This document shows positions 55,313 to 61,899 of a stretch of 61,899 bases of DNA, in pieces. A program made the translations under genes and the position numbers. Under the pieces are notes generated by a model. The model had not been told where the DNA came from and made no database searches. It saw nothing but the letters and a program-made list of their open reading frames with translations. This stretch comes from Planctomycetota bacterium (GTDB lineage: Bacteria; Planctomycetota; Phycisphaerae; Phycisphaerales; SM1A02), in the NCBI GenBank assembly GCA_003671075.1, contig QWPT01000014.1, positions 1 through 61,899 on the forward strand, given 5' to 3'. The stretch's first letter is position 1; each line of letters begins with the position of its first letter.

Positions 55313-56791
55313 TCACTTCTTGCGCTGCTTGAAACGCGCCTTGACCGATTGGGTCGCGCTGCTGCCCTTGAAGTTCATCCCAGGAAGCGCGGGCATTCCC
55401 GGCATCGCCCCCGACTGGGACATCTGCTTCGCCGCCTGCATGCGGCTGGCCATGCTGCCCGAAGCGAGGTTCGCCGTCATCTTCTGCACCATTTCGAACT
55501 GAGTGGTGAGGCGATTGACTTCGTTGGCGGTGGTGCCCGATCCGGTGGCGATGCGGCGCACGCGGCTCTTGTTGAAGAGCTTGGTGTTCTTCCGTTCGGC
55601 GCTGGTCATCGAGTTGACCATGCCCTCGATGCGGTCGAACTGCTTGTCGTCGATGTTCACATCCTTGAGCGCGCTGCCGACGCCAGGCAGCAGCCCAAGC
55701 AACTGCTTCATCGGGCCCATGCGGCGCAGCGACTTCATCTGCGAGAGGAAGTCGTCCATGGTGAGCTGCCCCTTTGAGAGCTTCTCCGCCATGCGCTCCG
55801 CTTCTTCGTCGCTGACTTCTTCGCGCGCTTTCTCAACGAGCGCGAGCACATCGCCCATTCCCAGAATGCGTCCGGCCATGCGCTTGGCGCTGAACTCATC
55901 GAGTGCGTCGAATTTCTCGCCGGTTCCGATGAACTTAATCGGCGCGCCCGTGACCTTCTTCACCGTGAGCGCAGCGCCTCCACGGGTGTCGCTGTCGAGT
56001 TTGGTGATGATCACGCCGTCGACCTTGAGTCGATCGTGGAACGCCTTGGCGCTGCGCACCGCGTCCTGACCAGTCATGGCGTCAACCACGAGCATGATCT
56101 GGTGCGGCTGCACGGTCATGCGCACGCTCTCGAGTTCCTTCATCAGGTCGTCGTTGACATGCAGGCGGCCGGCGGTGTCGAGGATCACAACATCGAAGCG
56201 TTCGGCGCGCGCCTTCTCAACGGCGCGGCGGCAGACGCCAACCGCGGCATTCACGGCCTTGCCGTACTCGGCGCACTTGTCAGGCTCGCCGTAGAAACCG
56301 ATCTTGGCGCTTCCCTTGGCATTGGCCTCGACGCCTTCGACGACCTGTTGCAACTGCTCGACGGCGGCGGGGCGCTGGAGGTCGGCGGCGGCGACGAGCA
56401 CCGAACGGCCGGCCTTCTTGAAGTACGCAGCGAGCTTGCCGCAGGTGGTGGTCTTGCCCGAGCCTTGCAGGCCGCACATCATGATGATGGTCGGACCGGG
56501 CTCAACGAGGAAGATCTTCGAGTCCTCGGGGCCCATGAGCGCGACGAGTTCGTCGTGGACGATGGCGACGAGTTCCTGGCCGGGCTTGAGGCTCTTGGTG
56601 ACATCGCGACCGACCGCTTTGGTCATCACCTCGGCGCAAAAATCATTGGCCACACTCTGTTCGACATCGGCCTCGAGCAGCGCGGTTCGAATTTCGCTGA
56701 GCGCGTCGCGAACATTTGATTCGGTGATCGCGCCGCGGCCCGAGAGCGAGCGGAAGGCGGTGGAGAGGCGTTCGGACAGATTTTCGAACAT
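55313..56791 (-). CDS. ffh: Signal recognition particle protein Ffh (SRP54)
   Basis: This 492-residue GTPase targets nascent membrane proteins. The N domain is MFENLSERLSTAFRSLSGRGAITESNVRDALSEIRTALLEADV. The G domain has G1 GLQGSGKT (107-114), DTAGRLHVNDDLM and TKLDSDTRGGAAL. The Met-rich M domain (SRMQAAKQMSQSGAMPGMPALPGMN) binds 4.5S RNA. The RNA gene itself was not seen here. A TATACT -10 lies 10 bases before the ATG, so its leader is at most a few bases. Confidence 0.96.
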   Translation of the reverse strand: MFENLSERLSTAFRSLSGRGAITESNVRDALSEIRTALLEADVEQSVANDFCAEVMTKAVGRDVTKSLKPGQELVAIVHDELVALMGPEDSKIFLVEPGPTIIMMCGLQGSGKTTTCGKLAAYFKKAGRSVLVAAADLQRPAAVEQLQQVVEGVEANAKGSAKIGFYGEPDKCAEYGKAVNAAVGVCRRAVEKARAERFDVVILDTAGRLHVNDDLMKELESVRMTVQPHQIMLVVDAMTGQDAVRSAKAFHDRLKVDGVIITKLDSDTRGGAALTVKKVTGAPIKFIGTGEKFDALDEFSAKRMAGRILGMGDVLALVEKAREEVSDEEAERMAEKLSKGQLTMDDFLSQMKSLRRMGPMKQLLGLLPGVGSALKDVNIDDKQFDRIEGMVNSMTSAERKNTKLFNKSRVRRIATGSGTTANEVNRLTTQFEMVQKMTANLASGSMASRMQAAKQMSQSGAMPGMPALPGMNFKGSSATQSVKARFKQRKK

Positions 56792-56801
56792 AGGGGCGGT
56801 G

Positions 56802-56807
56802 AGTATA
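56802..56807 (-). promoter_or_regulatory. -10 element TATACT of ffh
   Basis: TATACT on the minus strand ends 10 bases before the ffh ATG. The transcript would have a leader of about 3-4 bases, too short for a Shine-Dalgarno. Confidence 0.55.
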
Positions 56808-56833
56808 CGGCAGGCAACGCTGCAAAAATCCCG

Positions 56834-57331
56834 TCAGAGCGGGCGCACCGCGCGCATGTCGTGCTTGGCCTCGAGCACGCTGCGCAGGTTGCACAGGTAC
56901 CAACGCCAGCTCTCGGCGCTATCGGCGACGGTCAGCGCCGTTTCGGGATCGTCGTGAAATGGACCGTGGCGCACGATCACGCGCGCGCCGCCGGAATTGG
57001 CGCCTCGGTCGGCGAGCGGAGACACGGTGATTTCCACTGGAACCGGGGTTTCGTCGAGCGGCGAGGGGAACCACTCCCACTTCACCCGCGCGCGGCCGTC
57101 GAGGGCGTGGTCGCAGTCATAGGCGAGGATGCGCAGGTCGGTCGAGCGCGTCCACTCGCGATCCCAGGCCAGCGCGAGGGTGGCGCCGGGTTCGCCGGGA
57201 TATTCGGCAAGCACCGAAAGCCAGCGGCAAAGGCCGTTGGCGCTGGCAACGCAAGAGGCGACCTCGGCGGGCGCGGCGTGGATGACTTCCTTGAGCGTGA
57301 TCCAGATTCCATCATTCTCGCGACCGACCAT
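56834..57331 (-). CDS. SRPBCC/START-like domain protein
   Basis: This 165-residue protein has the AHSA1/SRPBCC pattern. It starts WITLKEVIHAAPAEVASCVASANGLCRWL. Strands with RVKWEWFPSP and VEITVSPLADRG follow, and the long C-terminal helix is ESWRWYLCNLRSVLEAKHDMR. It should form a hydrophobic ligand-binding cup. The function is unknown. It is the last of three overlapping minus-strand genes (lysA, 57331 gene, this one); its ATG shares one base with the preceding TAA. Confidence 0.75.
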   Translation of the reverse strand: MVGRENDGIWITLKEVIHAAPAEVASCVASANGLCRWLSVLAEYPGEPGATLALAWDREWTRSTDLRILAYDCDHALDGRARVKWEWFPSPLDETPVPVEITVSPLADRGANSGGARVIVRHGPFHDDPETALTVADSAESWRWYLCNLRSVLEAKHDMRAVRPL

Positions 57332-57738
57332 TAGGAGGATCCTCCCGCGGCCGGGACGACAGGAGCGACAGGAACGGCGGGAACGACGGGCGGCAGAATG
57401 GCAACGAGCCGCGTTGAAAGCGATCCGCGCGAATGCACTTCGTGTTTGGCGCCGAACGGGGCGATCTTCGCCTGTGCCGCCCGCAGTCGGTCGGCCTGCA
57501 GATGGCCGGCGAAGGCAAAGACGCGCATGTGCGGATGACCGAGCGCCGCGTCGAGCAACTCCTCGGGCGACTCGCCTTCGGTCAGCTCGGTTTCGAGATC
57601 AAGAAAGAAGTGCGACGCGCCCGGTGCGTGTTGCGCCAATGACGCTCGATTGCGAATGCCTTGTCCGCGAAGTCCGGCGAACTTGGCTGCGCCGAGGACC
57701 TTGCTCCCAAACATGAGGTCGCTGGTGAAAAGAATCAT
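57331..57738 (-). CDS. Hypothetical protein in the lysA cluster
   Basis: This 135-residue protein starts MILFTSDLMFGSKVLGAAKFAGL and has alternating strands and helices (ASHFFLDLETELTEG, HPHMRVFAFAGHLQADRLRAAQ). It resembles a response-regulator-like alpha/beta fold without the phosphorylation site. The tail is Pro/Val/Ala-rich (PPVVPAVPVAPVVPAAGGSS). It overlaps lysA by 4 bases (ATGA) and the SRPBCC gene by 1 base. Family and role are unknown. Confidence 0.7.
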   Translation of the reverse strand: MILFTSDLMFGSKVLGAAKFAGLRGQGIRNRASLAQHAPGASHFFLDLETELTEGESPEELLDAALGHPHMRVFAFAGHLQADRLRAAQAKIAPFGAKHEVHSRGSLSTRLVAILPPVVPAVPVAPVVPAAGGSS

Positions 57739-59093
57739 TCGATGGATCCTGTCGCGGCCGAGCCGGCGAGATGGAGTGCGGTCGGTTTGAGCTCGTGCTC
57801 GACGAGCGTGGCGAAGGTCTCTCGAGCGCGCACGATCTGCGCATGGTTTCCCGACACCAGAATTTCCGCGGGAAGCGGCGAGGAGTTGTAGCGACTGGCC
57901 ATGCTCATGCCGTAGGCGCCGGCGGTGAAGAGGGCGATGAGATCGCCGCGCTTGATGGAAGCGGGAAGCATCCGATCAAGTGCGAGGAAATCTCCCGATT
58001 CGCACAGCGGACCGACAACATCCTGAACGACAGTCCCCGGCAACTGCGGGTCGAGGGTGCGCCGAGCCGGCGTCATGTCGACGCCGGGGGCGACGGGCCA
58101 AATGAATTGGAAACTGCCGTAGTGCGAGGGACGGAGCATGGCGTTCATGCCCGCATCGCAGATGACAAAGCGCTTCTCGCCCGAGGTCTTGGTGTAGAGA
58201 ACCTTGAGCAGGAGAATGCCGGCGTTGGCGACGATGGTGCGGCCGGGCTCGAGGATGAAGCGGATTCCGCGGTCGTAGAGCGGCTTGGCCAGCGGCATGA
58301 TCGCCGCCGCGTACTCCTTGAGCAGCGGCGATTGCGAGCTTTCGTAGTCGGCGCCGAAGCCGCCGCCGAGGTCGATGGAGCGAATCGAGAAGCCATCGCT
58401 GGCGAGTTCGTCCACCAGGGTGGCGGTCTTGGTCATCGCCTCGCGGTAGGGATCGACGGTGTAGATCGGCGAGCCGATGTGGAGGTGCAGGCCTTCGAGC
58501 TTGGCGTAAGCGTCGTGGCCATAGGTGGCGAAGAAGCGGCGGGCGCGCTCGAGGTCAACGCCGAACTTCGTTTCCTTCTTGCCAGTCGAGGTGTAGCGGT
58601 GCGTCTTAGGGTCGACATCGGGATTGATGCGCAGCGCCACGCGAATGGTCGCGCGCATGTCGCGGGCGATGGCGGCGAGGTTCTCGAACTCCTCTTCGCT
58701 TTCGCAGTTGAAGAGGCCGAGGCCGTTGGTGGCGCCGAGCCCTTCGCTTATGGCGTAGCGAATTTCGGTGTCGGTCTTGCCGACGCCTGCGTACACGCAC
58801 TTCGAGAGCGGAACGCCCGCGATTTTGGCGCGGTAGAGCTCGCCGCCCGACACCACATCCATTCCCGCGCCGCGCTCAGCGAGCACGCGCAGAACACCGA
58901 GGTTGCCTGAACTCTTGACCGAGTAGCAGACGAGCGGATCGATCTCCTTGAACGCATCAACCAGGCGGTCGTAGTGGTCCTCAATGGTGAAGCGCGAGTA
59001 GACATAGCAGGGCGTTCCCGCGCTGTCGGCGATGTCGCGCACGCGCACGCCTTCTGCGTAGAGTTCACCGTTGCGATAGGAAAAACTGTCCAT
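57735..59093 (-). CDS. lysA: Diaminopimelate decarboxylase
   Basis: This 452-residue PLP enzyme makes L-lysine from meso-diaminopimelate. The PLP lysine is Lys60 in VCYSVKSSGNLGVL. GAGMDVVSGGELYRA, GLHLHIGSPI, SIDLGGGFGADY, ILEPGRTIVANAG and the substrate block DVVGPLCESGDFLA are typical. The start lies 6 bases after TAGGAT, a clear leaderless-type promoter. Two small genes of unknown role follow in an overlapping operon. Confidence 0.95.
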   Translation of the reverse strand: MDSFSYRNGELYAEGVRVRDIADSAGTPCYVYSRFTIEDHYDRLVDAFKEIDPLVCYSVKSSGNLGVLRVLAERGAGMDVVSGGELYRAKIAGVPLSKCVYAGVGKTDTEIRYAISEGLGATNGLGLFNCESEEEFENLAAIARDMRATIRVALRINPDVDPKTHRYTSTGKKETKFGVDLERARRFFATYGHDAYAKLEGLHLHIGSPIYTVDPYREAMTKTATLVDELASDGFSIRSIDLGGGFGADYESSQSPLLKEYAAAIMPLAKPLYDRGIRFILEPGRTIVANAGILLLKVLYTKTSGEKRFVICDAGMNAMLRPSHYGSFQFIWPVAPGVDMTPARRTLDPQLPGTVVQDVVGPLCESGDFLALDRMLPASIKRGDLIALFTAGAYGMSMASRYNSSPLPAEILVSGNHAQIVRARETFATLVEHELKPTALHLAGSAATGSIE

Positions 59094-59099
59094 CCCGCG

Positions 59100-59105
59100 A
59101 TCCTA
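59100..59105 (-). promoter_or_regulatory. -10 element TAGGAT of lysA (leaderless spacing)
   Basis: TAGGAT on the minus strand ends exactly 6 bases before the lysA ATG. No Shine-Dalgarno is present. Confidence 0.6.
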
Positions 59106-59133
59106 ACAGGTCGCGGACCGACGCTCGGGTTGG

Positions 59134-59985
59134 TCACGCGCGCGCGGGCTTGGATGCATGGTCGGTTTCGTCGCCGCGCCAGGTTTGGAACAGCCATCCC
59201 GCGATCGACAACGCCAGCCAAAGCAGCAGCCATCCGACGGGATGCACGCCCTGCGCCGCGCGATCGGAATAGCGCGCGAGGAAAGGCATCGCGCCCACAA
59301 GCATAAAGATCGAGCCAGCCATGCTCGTGAGCAACGCCGCCGATGACGCCGTGAGCCACGCGCCAAGAACAAAGCCAATGAAGCCGCCGCCTATCGCAGC
59401 CGCACCAAGCAGCGTGCGCACCTGAGGCGCTTCGGCAAACCAGCGCGCATCAGCCCAATGCACCAGCGGATGCACGATGGCGGGCGCGCGATCGATGATG
59501 ACAGCGTGTGCATCGACGGCGAGAGCAGGCGGCGTGTCCACGGGGCTGCGAGCGTCGATCAGGCCCGCATCGACCGCGAGCATCGCCAACAGCGCGCAGG
59601 CGAATGCGGCGATCACGCCGGTTGCCGCGCCAAGCACGAGTCGCCACGCGATGGCAACAAAGATCAGTCCGCTGAGTCCGCCGAGAAACGCAAGAAACAC
59701 GCTACCGAAGCGGGGGAGAACTCCGCCGAGGATCGACGGCCCGAGCATGGCGCCGAAGAGCACGGTCATCACCACGAGTACAGGGCGCAGAAAGTGACGG
59801 CCAGCGATCAGCAGCAGCGCTCCGCCCAGAACGAGCACAAGCGCGGGCGCGAGGCTGGCCACGGGCAACTGCTGAAATTGCTGCGCGAGCGAATCGAGCG
59901 TCTCGGATGCCGATCCAGGGATGATTTGGCCAGGGGTGATTTGGCCAAGGGTGATCTGGCCAGGGGTGATTTGGCTTGCGTCCAT
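59134..59985 (-). CDS. Multi-pass membrane protein with repeated N-terminal TPGQI units
   Basis: This 283-residue protein starts with four ITPGQ-type pentapeptides encoded by a 15-base tandem repeat (about 59920-59980). About seven hydrophobic segments follow (LAPALVLVLGGALLLIAG, FLRPVLVVMTVLFGAMLGPSILGG, VFLAFLGGLSGLIFVAIAW and others). The layout recalls DUF4203/TMEM198-like proteins, but I cannot confirm this. A periplasmic or cytoplasmic loop lies around residues 150-185. It is transcribed away from pheA. Confidence 0.7.
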   Translation of the reverse strand: MDASQITPGQITLGQITPGQIIPGSASETLDSLAQQFQQLPVASLAPALVLVLGGALLLIAGRHFLRPVLVVMTVLFGAMLGPSILGGVLPRFGSVFLAFLGGLSGLIFVAIAWRLVLGAATGVIAAFACALLAMLAVDAGLIDARSPVDTPPALAVDAHAVIIDRAPAIVHPLVHWADARWFAEAPQVRTLLGAAAIGGGFIGFVLGAWLTASSAALLTSMAGSIFMLVGAMPFLARYSDRAAQGVHPVGWLLLWLALSIAGWLFQTWRGDETDHASKPARA

Positions 59986-60101
59986 GTTGGGCGACCATCG
60001 TGCGCGAACCGGAGTCCGTTGATCAGCAGCGGAAAGGCCTGATGGCCAGTGGCTTCCTTGCCGATAGCAGCCTACCCCATTCCTGAAACAAAGGCGAAAC
60101 C

Positions 60102-61193
60102 GTGACCGACGAGCATGCCCCTCGGCAACTTTCCGAACTCCGTCAGCTCATCGATTCGGTCGATGAAAAGCTGGTGTTTCTTTTGGCCGAGCGGGCGCAC
60201 TTGGTGGTTGAGGTCGGTCAGGCCAAGCGTCACGAGCAGGTGCCGATCTATGCGCCCAACCGCGAGCGCGCAGTTATCGAGCGCGCGGTTGCCCGCAATC
60301 CTGGCCCACTGGGTGCGCGGACCATCGAGGCGATCTTTCGCGAGATCATGTCGGGCTCGTTTGCGCTCGAGCGGCCGCTGCGAGTTGCCGCGCTCGGGCC
60401 AGCGGGGAGTTTCAGCCATCTCGCCACCGTGCGCCACTTTGGCTCGAGCGTTGAAACGGCGTTCGTCGGCACCATTGAGGATGTCGTGGTCGAGGTTGCC
60501 GCTGGTCGTTGCGACCACGGCTTGATTCCGTACGAGAATTCGTCGGCGGGTTCGATCCACGAGACGCTGGACGCGCTGATGGCGCACAAGGTTTCGATTC
60601 GCGCGGAGTCGCTGGTGGCGGTGCGGCTTGCGCTGCTTTCCAACAGCGCGCCCGATGCGATTCGCCGGGTGTATTCGAAGCCGCAGGCGTTTCTCCAATG
60701 TCGGCAGTGGTGCGCGCGCGTGCTGCCCAAGGCACAGTTGATCGCTGATTCAAGCACGAGCGCCGCCGTCATGCGCGCGTGCGAGGAAGAGGGAAGCGCT
60801 GCGGTGGCGTCCGAGTTCGCTGGACAATTGCATGGCGTGCGCACGCTGTACGACGGCATCGAAGACCGCGCGGGAAATGTCACTCGATTTCTGGTGATCG
60901 GCCGTGAGCCCGTTCCACAAACCGGCAACGACAAGTCGACGATCTGGTTTGCGCTTTCCGACCGACCGGGCGCGCTGGTGAGCGTGCTCGATGCGTTTCG
61001 CTGCGAGGGAATCAATCTTTCCCACATCGAGAAGCGCCCGAGCGGCGATGCGCATTGGGACTATGTCTTCTTTATCGATGCGGTCGCACACGAGCTCGAC
61101 GAAACCATGAAGCGCGCGCTTGCCCAAGCGCGTTCACACTGCGCTCGACTTTCAGTGCTGGGCAGCTATCCGCGCGCCGAACGCGTGCTCTGA
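60102..61193 (+). CDS. pheA: Chorismate mutase / prephenate dehydratase (P-protein)
   Basis: This 363-residue bifunctional enzyme makes phenylpyruvate for phenylalanine. The AroQ chorismate mutase covers residues about 8-90 ([30 protein letters not shown]). The dehydratase starts [20 protein letters not shown] and contains [18 protein letters not shown] and [20 protein letters not shown]. An ACT regulatory domain ends it ([21 protein letters not shown]...), with ESRP-like region HIEKRPSGD. The start is GTG. With aroA it covers two steps of the aromatic pathway, and phenylpyruvate-type products relate to hpd. Confidence 0.95.
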   Translation: MTDEHAPRQLSELRQLIDSVDEKLVFLLAERAHLVVEVGQAKRHEQVPIYAPNRERAVIERAVARNPGPLGARTIEAIFREIMSGSFALERPLRVAALGPAGSFSHLATVRHFGSSVETAFVGTIEDVVVEVAAGRCDHGLIPYENSSAGSIHETLDALMAHKVSIRAESLVAVRLALLSNSAPDAIRRVYSKPQAFLQCRQWCARVLPKAQLIADSSTSAAVMRACEEEGSAAVASEFAGQLHGVRTLYDGIEDRAGNVTRFLVIGREPVPQTGNDKSTIWFALSDRPGALVSVLDAFRCEGINLSHIEKRPSGDAHWDYVFFIDAVAHELDETMKRALAQARSHCARLSVLGSYPRAERVL

Positions 61194-61198
61194 CGCGC

Positions 61199-61204
61199 TA
61201 CCCT
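61199..61204 (+). promoter_or_regulatory. -10 element TACCCT of the DUF255 gene (leaderless spacing)
   Basis: TACCCT ends exactly 6 bases before the ATG at 61211 and lies 6 bases after the pheA stop codon. Confidence 0.5.
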
Positions 61205-61210
61205 GCGTCG

Positions 61211-61899
61211 ATGACGACCAACCGCCTCGCGCGTGAGACCAGCCCGTATCTGCGCCAACACGCGCACAATCCCGTGGATTGGTTTGCGTGGGGCGACGAA
61301 GCGATTGCCAAAGCGCGCGCCGAGAACAAGCCGCTCTTTGTGTCGGTGGGTTACTCGACTTGCTACTGGTGCCATGTGATGGAACGCGAGAGTTTCGAGA
61401 GCGAGGAAATCGCGGCGTTGCTCGCGCGCGAATTTGTGTCGGTGAAGGTCGATCGAGAGGAACGGCCCGACATCGATGATGTGATGATGTCCGCATGTCA
61501 GGTCTACACATCGATGACCGAAGGACGCGCAAGCGGTGGTTGGCCGCTCACGGTTTTTCTTGCGCCCGACACGCTGCGGCCGTTCTTCGCGGGAACCTAC
61601 TTTCCGCCTTCGCCCGGACATGGACGCATGTCGTTTGCCCAGTTGCTCGAGGCGATCGCCGACGCGTGGCGTGAGCGCAACAGCGCAGTGCGCAAGCAGG
61701 GCGACGCGGTTTTTGCGGCGGTGCAATCGGCGGTCGACGCAAGTTCAGCCGCCAGCAATTCCGAGGTGACGCTCAACGAGATCGCTGCGCGCACCGCTTT
61801 GGCGCTGCAGCAATACGAAGACAAGGAGAACGGCGGCTTTGGCGGCGCGCCGAAGTTTCCCCAGCCAGCATGGCTCGAACTGATGCATGCGTTTGCCGG
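61211..61899 (+). CDS. DUF255 thioredoxin-like protein (YyaL/SPATA20 family), 5-prime part
   Basis: The frame is open to the window end (229 residues so far; the family is about 650-700). It starts [40 protein letters not shown]. The thioredoxin-like site is [15 protein letters not shown], then [11 protein letters not shown] and [12 protein letters not shown]...FAGTYFPP. Family members join this domain to a six-hairpin glycosidase-like part, which lies beyond the window. The function is poorly known, possibly redox-dependent protein handling. Confidence 0.93.
   Translation, partial: MTTNRLARETSPYLRQHAHNPVDWFAWGDEAIAKARAENKPLFVSVGYSTCYWCHVMERESFESEEIAALLAREFVSVKVDREERPDIDDVMMSACQVYTSMTEGRASGGWPLTVFLAPDTLRPFFAGTYFPPSPGHGRMSFAQLLEAIADAWRERNSAVRKQGDAVFAAVQSAVDASSAASNSEVTLNEIAARTALALQQYEDKENGGFGGAPKFPQPAWLELMHAFA

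Noticed and set aside
1-61899. Prophage, insertion sequence or genomic island
   Set aside because: No transposase, integrase or phage gene, no att-like repeats at the tRNAs, and codon use and GC look even throughout apart from short gaps.

Overview
The window is GC-rich, densely coding bacterial DNA, most likely from a planctomycete of the Phycisphaerae type. I infer this from three secreted proteins ending in planctomycete-style dockerin-like repeats (DLDGNGVVGAGDL...LLSAW), a PEP-CTERM-like secreted protein (PGALALLGLAGFVARRRR), two pseudopilin-like proteins (one with a perfect H-x9-DG motif), and a Gram-negative envelope gene (kdsB). No phage, insertion sequence, CRISPR array or integrase was seen. 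Most genes are ordinary chromosomal housekeeping genes.

Layout. 1-5.9 kb: end of a Gly-rich protein, 4-hydroxyphenylpyruvate dioxygenase, adenine phosphoribosyltransferase diverging from a GroES-like gene coupled to aroA, and an ABC exporter. 5.9-10.2 kb: a tightly overlapping cluster with a coiled-coil tail-anchored protein and a BtuF/FecB-like binding protein, FecCD permease and ATPase. 10.3-14.4 kb: accB, accC, a threonine dehydratase and a glycosyltransferase. 14.6-19.8 kb: a HTH-receiver protein, a terminator with a tandem array of terminator-like units, two crcB fluoride-channel genes, nadE and mutL. 19.8-22.3 kb, minus strand: a cobalamin riboswitch followed by a dockerin-like secreted protein, an H-x9-DG pseudopilin and a small BFD-like [2Fe-2S] protein, all with 4-base overlaps. 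22.3-32.5 kb: a secreted HEAT-like protein, tRNA-Thr, two paralogous secreted metallopeptidases and a penicillin-acylase-family hydrolase. 32.5-39.1 kb: a Tat-exported TIM-barrel protein, a cupin, the threonine catabolic pair tdh/kbl split by a GIDE-LemA protein, and a PEP-CTERM-like protein. 39.2-47.2 kb: an OlsF-like ornithine lipid synthase, Mrp, a pseudopilin, trmL, cardiolipin synthase and two tRNAs. 47.4-61.9 kb: pyrG, kdsB, a TPR protein, def-fmt, queA-ffh, lysA, pheA and the start of a DUF255 thioredoxin-like protein.

How it fits together. The most striking unit is the cobalamin-riboswitch operon at 19.8-22.3 kb. None of its three products is a known B12 enzyme or transporter, so it is a candidate for a new surface-associated B12 acquisition system. 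It lies about 10 kb from a BtuFCD-like transporter. Two features recur through the window. First, many start codons sit exactly 6 bases (range 5-8) after a TANNNT -10 element, which implies leaderless mRNAs. Second, many short tandem repeats occur: 12-, 15- and 18-base units inside genes and 11-22-base units between them.

Start codons were chosen from alignment memory, overlaps, Shine-Dalgarno sequences and -10 elements. No database search was possible, so all family names rest on motif recognition.
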